DNA of 64,000 bases, from the NCBI RefSeq assembly GCF_002104995.1, contig NW_024468250.1, forward strand, positions 558,001 to 622,000, in the 5' to 3' direction. Each line of letters opens with the position of its first letter. The first letter of the stretch is position 1. The DNA comes from Linderina pennispora (lineage: Eukaryota > Kickxellomycota > Kickxellomycetes > Kickxellales > Kickxellaceae). The translations under genes were made by a program, and so were the position numbers. Below are positions 11,763 through 22,763 of the stretch, in pieces. The notes under the pieces are model-generated. The model made no database searches. It saw only the letters and a program-made list of their open reading frames with translations, and had not been told where the DNA came from.

Positions 11763-13573
11763 ATGAATATTGTCCTGTCTGCTGGTAAGCTTGTGCAGCT
11801 AGCTGTGCTTGCGTTTGCCGGATGGCTGCTTCTGCAGTCGCTGTTCCTGAGCGTGCAAACGTTCATGGTTTTCTACTTTCCAACCACGAATGTTCCCTAT
11901 CTTCATCCTGTGCCGCCTGCCAACGAGACTGCCGAGCTCATCTCGCTCGCATGGAAGGAACCATTTGAATACGAGGCCAAGGTATATGTCAACAATAAGC
12001 CGTGCGACTCTGATTCACTCGAGACGTTCTTCCAGAATGCCACCGAAAGTCTGGCACATCGAGCCGCAGAGCCTGGCGAACCGGTACCCAGTCTTTGAGA
12101 AGCGCCTGGGTCTGAATCTAACGGATACGGATACGAGGTTCATGTGTGTTTTCATTCAGAAGGCTGGCCAGTTTACACCTCACCCGAATATCAGCGACCC
12201 CCATCTGGTTGTTGATCAGAGCCTGATTGCGACTACGTCAATTTTGACTACGTGCTACAATGATGACCAGAAGGGAAAAGGTATCAAGGCCCATTGCGTC
12301 TCGAAATCAACATTCCGGGTGGATACCCAGGCCAAGTGGAAGATCCATCTCGAGGACAACGTGTATAGATCCTGACTCCCTGCCCAATATTCGATTGCAA
12401 CAAGTGCACCGTCGTCCATGGAAAATCACTCGGGTCTGACAGCACAACTGATAGCACTAGCGCCAAGGACGTGTACCTCCCTCTGCTCTATCTGGACAGT
12501 GACGCCAAGTCTGAATGGAAAAAATTCCCTCTTGCTAATCGCAGCAGAATCAACGAGGAGCCTGAAGCACTCAGTGCAACTGTTGATATTGCCATAGGGA
12601 TTCGTGGCGTACGCACTAGCGCCGAGCAGGCTTCTAACCGCATCGAACGCAGAGTGAACGATGAGGTGTACAGGTTGTTTAAATTGAATGAGGGCAAGCT
12701 TTTGGCGCCACGCCTAAACCTTTGGTCATCGACGGCCAGTTCGACAGTCTCAACCGCGATTTACCTTGCGCTCTACCCAGCACTACTCTCTCTGTGGCTC
12801 ATCCGGCAGCTCTACATTGCCAGGCTTTATTTGGCATCAGCCTGTTCGAACAGCGGAAAGGCCAACTCGATTTTTGCGATGTATATATTCCAAGAGATAT
12901 CCCAGACAACCTTGATTGGTACCATTGGGCTAGTGGTTCCGCATGCAGGGTTAGATGGGGCGCTCGTTAACCTTGGCTTTGCCTGGTGTTTGATGAAGTT
13001 CCTCCTTGGGATTATGCCTCAAAGACGGGTGGCGAGTGTCATACGGTATCTCAGCGGTTCTCGGGCGACTAACACCAGTGACAGGGAAAAGGACGATGAG
13101 TCGCTGCAAACTAAGGAGACCAAGGAGAACGACCCGGAGAGTGCCTATTCCGAAATATGCTCATGGACTTTTAAGCTATTGCTCGTGGCTATTGGAGCAT
13201 CTCTTGTCGTGGAGTACGCCTATCAAGCGTATATCTCCGGCGGCATTGATATTCAGTACCTGCATATGTCTGATGGGAGTCAAGTTCACACACTTTTCTG
13301 GGCTATAGATCACCTCAGTCACAGGCTGGTGCCCTGGATCTATGCTACTTACTTCACACCATCTATTATTTTGGTGTTCAAACGCAAGTCGACTACGTAC
13401 GTGCCGATTGCATACCATCTTCTTCAATCGATTGAGTTCGCAGTCATCGGATCGCTTTGCCTCTACGCAGTTCCCAGGTGCTAGCTCCCAGTTATGTGGA
13501 AGCACATAGTGTCGTGAACGGCATCTGCAGCATTATCTTGCTTATCCAGTGGATTTACTACAATAAATTGTGA
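11763..13573 (+). CDS. CLPTM1-like multi-pass membrane protein (frame broken)
   Basis: The order of segments follows the CLPTM1/CLPTM1L family. There is an N-terminal signal anchor (residues about 8-40), a lumenal domain with LWHIEPQSLANRYPVF and TRFMCVFIQKAG, then DVYLPLLYLD. A C-terminal membrane domain follows, in which TPSIILVFKRKS and HLLQSIEFAVI match the family's TPQL-KxKS and following helix. Relatives are ER/Golgi membrane proteins; CLPTM1L is a GPI-lipid scramblase. Frame breaks lie near 12050 (net +1), near 12365 and near 13472. The last frame reads through VEAHSVVNGICSI to a stop at 13571-13573. A good donor (GTGAGC at 13570) and an acceptor before 13616 suggest an alternative extra C-terminal exon with an acidic EEEE stretch. 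Confidence 0.6.
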
Positions 13574-14309
13574 GCGTTGATGCTGGTTTGCACACGCTTA
13601 TTTGTTGCGTTTCAGAGCGTTTCGGATGGCATTGACATGTGGCTTTACTTAAGGGAAGAGGAGGAGAAAGCACAGCGGCCGTGGGGTCTGAAGTGGCGGT
13701 ATATATCCAACATGGTACGGGTATCCTCGATTCGCGTGCAGCCGTGTCATCAAGTCATGGGAAGATACCGTCGTCTTCCTCAGAGGTTCAGGTCCTCACT
13801 GCTATTATTCGCAACGAGATCTGGACGCCCATCGTTGTATGTCTGTCCCGGGTCGCTGACGTTGGCGAAGTTGTCAGTACCGATGCTGGTCGTGAGCGAC
13901 ATGTAACAATTCCACATACACACATAAATATATGCAAGCATACCGATCACTATAACAACGCGACAGATGCACGTGTATTTCCAGGGGTGGGTCGAGTGGA
14001 CATAAGGTACGTGTGCGTGTTTGCTTTGTAAAATAAAAAGGAAAGGAGGACAATATAAGGAGAGAGGGGAAGCAGGTAAGCAACAATAAACAGGAAAAGA
14101 CAGGAGAAAAGGCAGCAACGTGGGGTGTGGAGACAATGTGGTTCTTGACTTGACTTGGGTCCGCGACGATAACTTGCTTTCGATATCTTGGCTTGACTTG
14201 AAAATGTGGTGCTTTACTTGTTTGAGATGACGAGCTGGAGGAACTACAAAGGGCAAAAAAACACACGCACATCTCCCGACAAAAAGACGATGATAGAGGG
14301 GAGTGGCAT
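13574..14309. other. 3' region between CLPTM1-like and PEF genes
   Basis: From 13616 a frame containing WLYLREEEEKAQRPWGLKW could be a terminal exon of the CLPTM1-like gene. It is open to 13906 but loses protein-like character after about 13720. The remainder looks like untranslated sequence between two convergent genes. Confidence 0.4.
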
Positions 14310-16011
14310 TTACATGAAGCGCACAATGTTTTCAAAGTACTAATTAGTAACAGTATTAGTAATACGAGTTTGCATAAACACGGGCTGCAAAGAGTGAGGT
14401 GAAATATGCGACTTACCGTTTCGTAGTTCATGTTGACCCATCCGTCGTTGTCGGTGTCGTAACGACGGAAGGAGTCGGTCAGGGAGCGGATGGTCACACA
14501 CGAGTTGATGAAGTTGTCGAATGTGATGGCACCACGTCCTTTAGCGGCCGATTTGACATTTCCAGCTATCAATGCCAAGCAAGAAACAAACAATAATGGT
14601 GGTGGTGGTGGTGGTGGTGTAGGAAGTATTGTGTTTGCAAAGCGGCAAGGTGGGGGTTTTGCAAGGTGGGGGTGTTAGTGATGAAATTGGTTGTCCACGA
14701 GTTGGACACATATGGTGATGGAGAAAGAAGAAAGCAGGAAAAGTGAGTGGGGAGATGTTGCGTCGTGTGGTCAGTATGCAGAAAGAGAATGGGTGGGGGG
14801 TGAACTTACCAAATATCATTTCAATTCATTTCGGCAGGCGAAGGGATGTCATGCACGCATAGTGCACAGTTCGAGGAGAGCAGCAAGAGCAATGCAGAAC
14901 ACAGAGGGGTGGAAGGCATATCGCAAAGTAAAGAAGGGGAAGGAGATAGAAGTTGGTTATATAAGTGTAGCATGATATTACAAGAGAGCGAGCATTCACC
15001 AAGAACGGTTATTAGTATGTTCGACAGCTGCATGGCTCAACTTACCTTGAATGTCGTATTTGCGGATAAGCATGTCGACAATCTGCGGCGAGACGCGGAA
15101 ACCAAAGGCATTCAGAGCCTGCAGCAGCTCTCCGCGGTCAATGGTGCCCGAGTTGTCCCGGTCAAAGGTGCGGAAGCACTGCTTCCACTCCTCGATGTAG
15201 CGCCAGAGACCGACAAACTCGTCGAAGCTGATGGTGCCGCTGTGGTCGCGGTCAAACATGGCGATCATCAGACGCACAGTGTCCAGGCTGAACCGGCTCC
15301 AGTCACCTACATGAAGAAGAAAAAGGCGACTCACGTTATTTCGCTGAGTGAAAAATGCGCGTGCAAGTGGGGATTTGCAAACAGAGAGCTGCATATATTG
15401 GCAGCATGTCCTTTATCTCGCAGACATGCGGTCGGGGGTGGGGGTCAAACCCCTCTCCCCTCTAGAGGGCTGGTGGAGGCTATGACCCAGTAACGAGACG
15501 CGTCATACGTACCATTAACGAGAGCCTGCTGAAGCTCGTTCGCGTCCAGCTGACCACTGCCGTCACTACACGGGGAAAAAAAGGAGAAACATTGTTTGAG
15601 CACCAAGGCCGCAGCTCGCGCGGATATTTCCGACAACAATTAATGACAAGCTCCGCCATACCTGTCGACCGCACGGAACCAGTACTGGAGCTGCTGGAAC
15701 TGCTGCTGGTTTCCACCGCCAGCCTACAGAACAGTGGGTTTGCATGAATGCATGGGTTGTTAGCATGAATAGTCCAGAACTATGAAGGGAAGGGGTTGCT
15801 GTTCCAGGGTGGAAGGGGTTGCTGTTCCAGGGTGGAAGGGGGTTTTCTACTTACCGTATCCGCCCTGCTGGCCGCCGTAGCCGCCCTGCTGGCCACCACC
15901 GTAGCCGCCGCCGTAGCCGCCGCCCTGCTGGGGAGGAGGAGGACGGCCGTAGTTGCCCTGCTGCTGCTGCTGCTGCTGGGGAGGAGGACCACCGCGATAG
16001 CCGTAAGACAT
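14310..16011 (-). CDS. Penta-EF-hand (ALG-2/peflin/Pef1-type) calcium-binding protein, six exons
   Basis: Six exons: 15855-16011, 15662-15723, 15513-15565, 15046-15306, 14417-14565, 14310-14339, all with GT-AG borders. Exon 1 encodes a Gly/Tyr/Gln/Pro low-complexity tail with repeated GYGG, as in peflin. The EF-hands read DSDGSGQLDANEL, DRDHSGTISFDEF and DRDNSGTIDRGEL, followed by two degenerate hands (GRGAITFDNF and DTDNDGWVNMNYE) and the end ENIVRFM. PEF proteins bind calcium, dimerise through the fifth hand and act at membranes (ER exit sites, ESCRT, cytokinesis). Junction phases agree for exons 2-6, but the exon 1/2 junction is off by one base, in line with the single-base insertions seen in other genes. 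The protein would be about 200 residues. Confidence 0.85.
14598..14619. repeat. GGT microsatellite in PEF intron 4
   Basis: About seven uninterrupted GGT triplets on the plus strand (ACC on the gene strand), inside the intron between exons 4 and 5 of the PEF gene. Confidence 0.8.
15788..15840. repeat. 23-bp tandem duplication in PEF intron 1
   Basis: Two exact 23-bp copies (15788-15810 and 15811-15833, beginning GGAAGGGGTTGC) plus a partial third copy, directly next to the exon 1 donor. It lies beside the one exon junction of this gene whose phase does not fit. Confidence 0.8.
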
Positions 16012-16382
16012 GTTTTTTTTAGTTTGGAAAGATGCTAGATTTGAATTAAGATAGGTGTTGTACGTCAAAAATACGCGAGAAAAAAGAAGCAGAGAAAAAT
16101 GCGAGCTTGCAGGGAAAGAGAGGATTGTTTTGAGGCGTTTCTACTGGTCGCAGAGCACCGCTTTTGAATGACGACAAGCAGGAGTGACACCTGGACGTGC
16201 AGCTATTTTTACTGGGCTTGATTTCTTCGCGCTTGATTTTCGCCCATGGGCGCAGTAATGCCCAGGATGGTTCTAGATCTGGCAGCGCAGGCAAAATGAC
16301 TATTTATCAACAACGCCAAGGCCGGCCGTGTTTTCTATTTACGTTCGCACACACGATCACGCACATTTGCTTGGCGCCGGAA
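16012..16382. promoter_or_regulatory. Spacer holding the PEF promoter
   Basis: 371 bp between the start of the PEF gene and the stop of PRI2, both on the minus strand. It must contain the PRI2 terminator and the PEF promoter. A T-rich run (16012-16020 on the plus strand, A-rich on the gene strand) lies directly before the PEF start codon. No defined motif is claimed. Confidence 0.35.
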
Positions 16383-17816
16383 TCATTGCGTCATGCCTGG
16401 GGGCTGCGCTGCGCTGGCAGCGAACCGCGAGGACTCGGGCAGCTTGCCATTGCCGACGCTCAGATCGAACCACTGGTTCGGGCTGACGACAGTATCGACT
16501 CGCAGCTCCTCGGCAGGCTCAGTGCGGCGCTTCCTGAGGTTGATCTCCATATGCCTGGTGCAGGCGACCTGGTAGTGGCCATTGCGGGCCAGCTCGACGA
16601 CCTCGGTAGCCTCGGCTTCGCCCAGGCCGTCCTGGCGCAATGCAGCGTTGAGGCGGTCGGAGGCGAAATGGCGGAAGGGGCAGCCGTGGTGGTCACCAGG
16701 GCCGGGCGGGTTGGTGGTGATGATGCGATTACACGAGTATGGCGTGTAGTTGACGCGGCGGCCCTCCTGGCCGTAGTTGTGGCGGATGTTGTACGCGTAG
16801 CCTTTCTGGAACTGGTCGTCGGTCAGGTTGCTGAATGCGCGGCGCCAGTACACCAGGGCCTCGGGCAACCCCAGGCCAATGCCCTTCAGGAACAGCCCCA
16901 GCTGCATGCGGCCGCCATGCCGCAGATGGTGGTCCTTCAGCAGGCTAGTGTGCAGATGCCGCATGCAGAGCGGGAAGTGCACAGCCAAGGAATCGACGCT
17001 ATCGGCAGTCACCTCGCCAGCAGCGCCTGTGGGCTGGTATTCGCTGCGGACCGACTGGCGGCTCAGGCTCTGAAGAACCGGCACCAGACGCTCATCCTCG
17101 CCCAGCTGTGGCAGAGCCTTGGCACAGACGGCCAAAGCCCGCGACAGCTGGCGACGGAACTCATGCACCAGCAGCGTGGCAATCTCGGCCTGCGGCACAA
17201 GCGCGCGACCCTTGTTCACCACAACCTGCATGCGCTGCACCAAGTCCAGTACGTGCTCAAAGTCAACCTCAAACAGCGCGTCCTGCTTGGAATAGTAGCT
17301 GCCGCGCACGTCCATGCCCTCGCCAGGCGCCAGATACACCAGGGGCAGGTGCATGGTGGCCAGCACATGCTGCTTCTCCTGCGCGTCAGCGTCGCGGAAC
17401 CGGTGCTGCAGAAGAAGCCCCTCGTGCCGCAGGAACCACGACTGCAGGTCCTCGGTGCGGCTGAAGGCCAGGCGGAGGATGAAATGGCTCACATGGTCCT
17501 TGCGTCGCTCTGCCATCAGCTGCCGCAGCGGGAGCTTTGAGCGGTTTGTGTGTAGGGGCAGGTGCGCGTCCACCGCAGAGGATATGCGCGTATGGCGGTC
17601 GGCCTCGTTGGAGCTGCGGATCTGTGCGTCTTCAATCGCCTTCAGCACCTGCAGGCGGTCCAGTGCGAACGACTCAAACTCCTCAATGCTGACCTCCAGC
17701 TCCGGCGGGTCGCTGTATACGGAGAGCCGGTGCGGGTACCGCGAGTGCCGCACGACCTCGGGCGTCGCCTGCGTGTCGCCGCTGATTCCGCGCTTGATTG
17801 CCTTCTGGCTGAACAT
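16383..17816 (-). CDS. PRI2: DNA primase large subunit
   Basis: Intact single-exon gene of 477 residues (human PRIM2 is 509). PRI2 pairs with the catalytic subunit PRI1 and DNA polymerase alpha to make RNA-DNA primers at origins and on the lagging strand. The C-terminal 4Fe-4S domain is complete: the four cysteine ligands are at about residues 284 (FPLCMRHL), 362 (YSCNRI), 379 (HHGCPFRHF) and 419 (VACTRHMEI), with the usual spacing. The N-terminal half includes YPHRLSVY, a helical region with RKDHVSHFILRLAF, and the LPLVYL segment typical of the family. It lies 96 bp downstream of SRP68 on the same strand. No break or odd residue was found. Confidence 0.95.
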   Translation of the reverse strand: MFSQKAIKRGISGDTQATPEVVRHSRYPHRLSVYSDPPELEVSIEEFESFALDRLQVLKAIEDAQIRSSNEADRHTRISSAVDAHLPLHTNRSKLPLRQLMAERRKDHVSHFILRLAFSRTEDLQSWFLRHEGLLLQHRFRDADAQEKQHVLATMHLPLVYLAPGEGMDVRGSYYSKQDALFEVDFEHVLDLVQRMQVVVNKGRALVPQAEIATLLVHEFRRQLSRALAVCAKALPQLGEDERLVPVLQSLSRQSVRSEYQPTGAAGEVTADSVDSLAVHFPLCMRHLHTSLLKDHHLRHGGRMQLGLFLKGIGLGLPEALVYWRRAFSNLTDDQFQKGYAYNIRHNYGQEGRRVNYTPYSCNRIITTNPPGPGDHHGCPFRHFASDRLNAALRQDGLGEAEATEVVELARNGHYQVACTRHMEINLRKRRTEPAEELRVDTVVSPNQWFDLSVGNGKLPESSRFAASAAQPPGMTQ

Positions 17817-17912
17817 TTTATGGAAATTTGAAATAAAGGGGAGCTGAAGTTGAAGTATAAAAAAGCTGATCTCGAACGCGTCCGTTGCAAACCGCGTTGT
17901 GTTAATTTGATT

Positions 17913-19798
17913 TCAGCGCCCGCCCCATAGCCCGCCGATCAGCGACGACAGCTTGCCCTTGCTCTGCCGGCCCGCCTTGGCCTCAATCGCATCCAGGTCA
18001 AAGTCGATGCTGGCAGCCGCCAGGTCGTAGAACAGCGGCTTCACCGGCACCGCTGCAAACGACACTGCGTCCAGATCCACCAGCTGTGGTACGCGCGCAG
18101 GCGCCCCCGCGCGCCCCGCCAGCGCGTTGGCCGCCATTGCCGGGCACTTACTGGGATCCGCAACCCACTCCTTGGCTGCAACCGACGATGACTTGCCATC
18201 AGCACACAGACCACGCACCACCTGCAGCGCCTGAGCAGCGTCGCTCTCGAGCTTCTGCACATCGGCCGCTGCCACGCCCACCTGGGCACTCCACAGGCAG
18301 TCGGCAGGCTCCTGGCCACTGACGCTGGTAATCAATTGCAGTGCCTGCGGGATCTCCTGTGACACCACAGAGTCCAGCAGCGCCAGCGCATCAACATACG
18401 CGGTGTGCTCAGCCGACGCATGCTGGGCCGCCGCATAGTAGCCACGCACGGCATTGTAGTACGCCTGGGCGGCGCTGATCTCGTCGCTGATTTGGCTGCC
18501 GCTGATCAGCCGTACTGCACCAGGCGCCATGCGCGCAAGAATGCCTGCCACCAGCCCCTGTAGCCGTGCCAGCGTCTTGCGGATCAGATCGCACAATACC
18601 ACTACCTGGGCGCCGTCCGGCATCCCGGCGATCTTGCCCAGCAGCCCAGGCTTTGCTTCCGCCGCGGGCGTCTCGGTGATCCACGCACCGACGGCCGGCG
18701 AGAACAGCGGCAGGCGGGGGATTAGCAGATTAATCTGCTTCCGGTACTTGGCCAGCACCAATGCGTGCTGCACACACACGGCATGGAGCTGCACCGCCAG
18801 GTACGCCGACGCCAGAGCATCGGCCACCGGCGACTGCACCTTGGCCGCTGCCTGGGCGCTCTCCACATGTAGGCGCTGGGCCGCCCGCTCCACCACCCGG
18901 TACATCGCCACAGCATTCTCCGCTGCCAGCGCCTTCTCGGCCTTCGCCAGCGCTCCAGCTAGCTCAGAGCTGGCAAACCCAATGCTACCGCCGCGCCACG
19001 CGAGCTGCGCCGAGCACGCCGATTCGTACTGGTCGTTGGCCGGCTCATCGCTGCCAAACGCCGCCAGCTTCTGAGCAATCTCTGCATACCCAGGCACATT
19101 GCTTGCAGCGCGCTCCGGCTTCCCCACCATCTGCTGCTCGTACCATTCCTGCGCGACCTCTCCCGGCGGCTTCTGCTGGGCGCCCGGCACGCGCACCCGG
19201 TACGCCGACAGCCGTACAATCGGATCCAGCGTCGCCATCATTGCGTGCGCCAACGCGTGCTGCTGCGACGTGCCCGCCTGAGCCAACCGCAGGCTCACCG
19301 CCCGCGAAAACACCGCGCAATCCAGCGCCGCCTCATACTCCTCCTGCTGGAAATGCAGCTGGCTCTTCAGCTGCAGCCAGTACGCGTGCGCTGCCAGGCT
19401 GGTCCGCGCGTCCGCCACCGCATTGCCCACTGCTGCCAGCTGCGAGGCTGCGCTGACGCCTGGCCCGGAGGCGCCGGATCACATGGTAGCCCTGCCGCGG
19501 CTCCTCGGTGCGCGAAAACTGCTCGCGCAGGTCCATAGCGTACGCCCACGCCCGCTCCTGCCTCCAGCACCAGCACCTCCAGGTGCTCTGCGGTGCGTGC
19601 ATTCTCTGCTGTCACTTCCTTGCGCTTGAAGGTTGTCCCCGTGCCCTGCGACAGCTTGACTGACTTGCGCACCCGCTGCAGCCGGTGAGCGCAGAACCGC
19701 CGGTACCGCGTGTAGTCCTGCGACCGCAGCCCGTACGTCTGCCGCGAATCGTGAATGTAGCTCAGCAGATCAAACCCAATCTGCGTGGTCTCGGTCAT
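17913..19798 (-). CDS. SRP68: Signal recognition particle subunit SRP68 (two frame breaks)
   Basis: The N-terminal RNA-binding domain is unmistakable: LLSYIHDSRQTYGLRSQDY and RYRRFCAHRLQRVRK match the SRP68 RNA-binding domain, followed by ERAWAYAMDLREQF and a TPR-like helical body. SRP68 binds 7S RNA with SRP72 and is part of the particle that delivers ribosomes to the ER. The start is the ATG at 19798. One extra base at about 19557 splits LVLEA-ERAWAYAMD (the sequence reads GAG GCA GGA GCG where GAG GCA GAG CGG is expected), and a second shift near 19475 precedes QLAAVGNAVADARTS. Downstream the frame is open to 17913. Full length would be about 628 residues, usual for fungi. Confidence 0.9.
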
Positions 19799-19940
19799 CT
19801 TTTAGAAATCTGAATTTGAAAATAAAATGTCCAATGGAGAAAAGTCGCGGGCCTTCGCTGCGTGCCACGTCGATTAGCTACTGCCACAGATCTAAGTCAC
19901 GTGTATATCCGCATCATCGGAGGTTGGCCAAAGTGCCAAA

Positions 19941-20402
19941 GTGGTGGATTATCGGCTCTCTGAGTCGCACTGGTTCGCTGATGCACTAATATACCCTATG
20001 AAACATGGGCACATATTGTGCTGGAGTTGCTGCACAGAGCCAACTGAGGATGACGAGCTGGCAGCATGTTTGGTGGTCGACGTGCCACACATGTTGTTTC
20101 TGGAGAGTATCGTAATTGCAAATGACAACCACAACAGCAAGTCGGTTGACTCGCTTTGGTTCTTAAATGAGCCAATCGAGTTTGTCTGTAAGCATGGCAA
20201 GCCATTATCCATCATACACTGCCAGCACGGGTGCTACTATCGGCGATTTCCAGGAGAGCATACCAATACACTAACGCAGCAGAACCGCAGGGTGCCAACA
20301 ACATTACCACTATTGCATTGGATCAATTTTGACGTCATTGCTGCCCGCATCCATATTGTGACCCATGTCTCTGGTGTTGCATCCCACCTTACTGATGCTT
20401 AA
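19941..20402 (+). CDS. Possible gene or gene fragment of unknown function
   Basis: An open frame of at least 150 codons, extending upstream to at least 19920, with a protein-like composition (HGHILCWSCC, LWFLNEPIEFVCKHG, HCQHGCYY). Directly after its stop the same frame runs on for a further 33 codons. I do not recognise a family. There is no convincing ATG at the front, so it would be an internal exon or a decaying gene. It may equally be chance. Confidence 0.25.
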   Translation: MVDYRLSESHWFADALIYPMKHGHILCWSCCTEPTEDDELAACLVVDVPHMLFLESIVIANDNHNSKSVDSLWFLNEPIEFVCKHGKPLSIIHCQHGCYYRRFPGEHTNTLTQQNRRVPTTLPLLHWINFDVIAARIHIVTHVSGVASHLTDA

Positions 20403-20841
20403 AAGCGCATCTGGGCGGTGTACCCTGACCAGCCAGCGGCCGATAACAGCGCTATTGACAGCCAGGAATTCTCTGGGCACCAGCCATCACCCAGCTGAGC
20501 AGTGCCTCGGGCTGCGGATATGACCAGCGGCGTATAGGATTACCCGCAGCCAACACTGCTGCTGCTGCTATTTGTACGTGGCTCTGGCTCACTAGTAGGG
20601 CTCAGTGATTCCTGGTAATGCTGCGAAATCGAACAAAAGTTTGCTGCATTTCTGCGCGTTATTCATATGCTCTTTTAACGGCGTGATCATGCAGGAGAAG
20701 CCTAAAGTGTCTTTATTCTTTCTTCATATTGAGGATATGACTGCAGCTCCTTCTCCCACCCTTACTGTCCCGGCAAACCTAATTCTCTTTCGTTTTTCAT
20801 ATTTTCACTTTCTCCCTCTCGCTCGGCAATATCTCAAAGCA

Positions 20842-21600
20842 ATGTGGGTGACGAGAAACGTACGATGCGAGGGTGATAAGGTGTACAAGTAAGGAGACGT
20901 AGCTCATGAAGTGGCAATAATCAAGATGCTTACGGGGAAGCTCCCCATGCCTAGGGATTGTTGAAGAAGGGCCAAAGCACTTCTGTATGGAAAGGGCTGA
21001 AGGCTATCACCCAAAATCCCATTGATGAAACCGAGGATGAACTGGTTTCGTCTATAAACAAGATAGGGACGATTACAGTGCAGTGAGCCGCAGGACACAT
21101 ACTACAAATGAGCGATAGCTTATGCCGGGAAGCCCGCAGCAGCGTACAGCACAACGAAGGAATTCATCTTGGGCAGGCTTAGTGACACATGCCGTGAAAA
21201 GTTTGGCAGCCGGCTGGAAAAGGATGGTTGAAATGCCCTTCACGCTAGCTCACAATGATCTAGAGCCCAGAAACATCCTTATCAACAAGGGGAAGATTGT
21301 CTGCGTTATCGACTGGGAGAATGCAGAGTTTTATCCTCCATACTGCGAGTCTTCTCCAGGCTCTCTTGCAGCCAGACACCGCAAATATCCGCGCTGTTCC
21401 CACAGAATACGTCGAACAACAGCTCGCTGGAGTACATTATCATGAAGTACTCGTGTAATGGTAAGGTTGATATGGATGCCAAAAGGACTGAGCGAGAGAT
21501 TGAAGACCACATCGCCAACGCTCAAATCGATGAAGCTGGGCACCGATTGCAGGATTCACCCAAACTGTTCACGATGAACGGGTGGCCTTCCAGCAGCTAA
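20842..21600 (+). pseudogene. Decayed aminoglycoside-phosphotransferase/choline-kinase-like protein
   Basis: Pieces of a kinase-like phosphotransferase occur in the right order but in different frames. There is an N-lobe-like segment VAHEVAIIKMLTGKLPMPR (20900-20950), then a catalytic-loop segment LAHNDLEPRNILI with the H-x-D-x4-N pattern and its metal-binding VIDWENAEFYPPY (21244-21345), then a C-terminal stretch EREIEDHIANAQ and NGWPSSS before a stop at 21600. Stops and shifts separate all three: a TAA after DKVYK, TGA codons around 20960-21000, and a shift near 21355. Large families of such genes occur in fungi. The number of lesions in about 750 bp exceeds that in neighbouring broken genes, so true decay is likely. 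Confidence 0.6.
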
Positions 21601-22652
21601 CCCCGGTAGGGTGCCGGTAGCTCTTTGTTAATCTCTTAAACAGCGGAGCGTCCTATGTAAGACGATCTGCCGCTCTTCGTTTGCTGAAAATACTATTCGG
21701 CATCTACACGCTGTAATGGTGACAGCTGAGTGGTTTGACCCAAGTCAGACTGCCTGGCAAAAGCTGCTGTCATAAACCCTACTGGCAATCATTCGCTGAG
21801 GCAAGGCATTTTCAAAGAGCCTTATACATTACTAGCAACCATGGTAGCGACTTGCTGGATTATTTCCAAGCAGCCTTTTACAAAGGAGATGCTAGTGCTG
21901 TCTCTTGTCGGTCAACCCACGGACAACATTCTACAATCGCACACGATATTTTAGTATCGTGTCGGGCTGCTTATAAACCGCCTATTACACTGCATGGACT
22001 ATGGCTTGGGCATCGGCAGCCTTATAGCCCACATTTGATGCCTGAGCCAAAACATCTGTAGCTCTCCGCTGATCCAAATGACTACATTTGGCTCAAAAAG
22101 TCACCATCTTTCTGACCACTGTTGCTGTGTCCAGCTGAAGGATATATTAACTACTATCTGGCATGCAGATGGATATCGCTTACTTCATTTCATTCCGGTT
22201 ACACCTACTTCTGTTTCAATGCTTATCATAGCAAAGGGTTGCTCGAAAGATAAGATATTTGGCTGTCCTAAGTTTTGCCATATACGTAGCTCCCACTAAG
22301 GCGGTAGTCTGAAGACTACCAAGGGAAGAATGCTTCAAAATATTTTATGTAAAGTGCTGATGTAGCTTGGAGGGCTGACAGCCTAACACTATGTTGGCCT
22401 TTCGATCTAAAGTTATTCTCAGGGCATGTACAACGAGTAGCAGGCTGATTTACAATCTTGATGTATGTTGGAAGAAATCATTAGGGTTGTCATAGATTGG
22501 AATCAGTGTGCTGTCATGGCTAAGTCTGGGTTGTCACTATGCTGCGGAGTCTGATGTCTTTACATGCTCTAAAAAACGGCTGTCAAGCCTCTAGGCATCG
22601 CAGTGCAAGCTATTCCTGGACCAGTCTTGCGCAGCGAACACAGAATCCCCAG
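21601..22652. other. Intergenic, no gene seen
   Basis: About 1 kb with no recognisable coding sequence, RNA gene or repeat. The last part is the upstream region of the secreted-protein gene. Confidence 0.45.
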
Positions 22653-22660
22653 TATAAAAG
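22653..22660 (+). promoter_or_regulatory. TATA box of the secreted-protein gene
   Basis: A consensus TATAAAAG stands 104 bp before the ATG at 22764. The interval between them is rich in C, A and T (CATTCCAGCATCACTACC), as in leaders of highly expressed fungal genes. It is the clearest core promoter in the window. Confidence 0.6.
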
Positions 22661-22763
22661 GGCAGCGATCTGGGACATGCTTCCCACATTCCAGCATCAC
22701 TACCAACAGATACATTCCAGCTTCGACACCAAAGGAACAACTAACTTCTCCAAAGAATCTACA

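Noticed and set aside
16197-17540. A 447-codon plus-strand open frame
   Set aside because: It is the antisense shadow of the intact PRI2 gene, whose protein is complete and conserved; GC-skewed codon thirds keep the opposite strand open.
20842-21600. A functional kinase gene merely broken by read errors
   Set aside because: At least three stops or shifts in about 750 bp, and the N-lobe piece is barely recognisable; decay fits better, though this is not proven.
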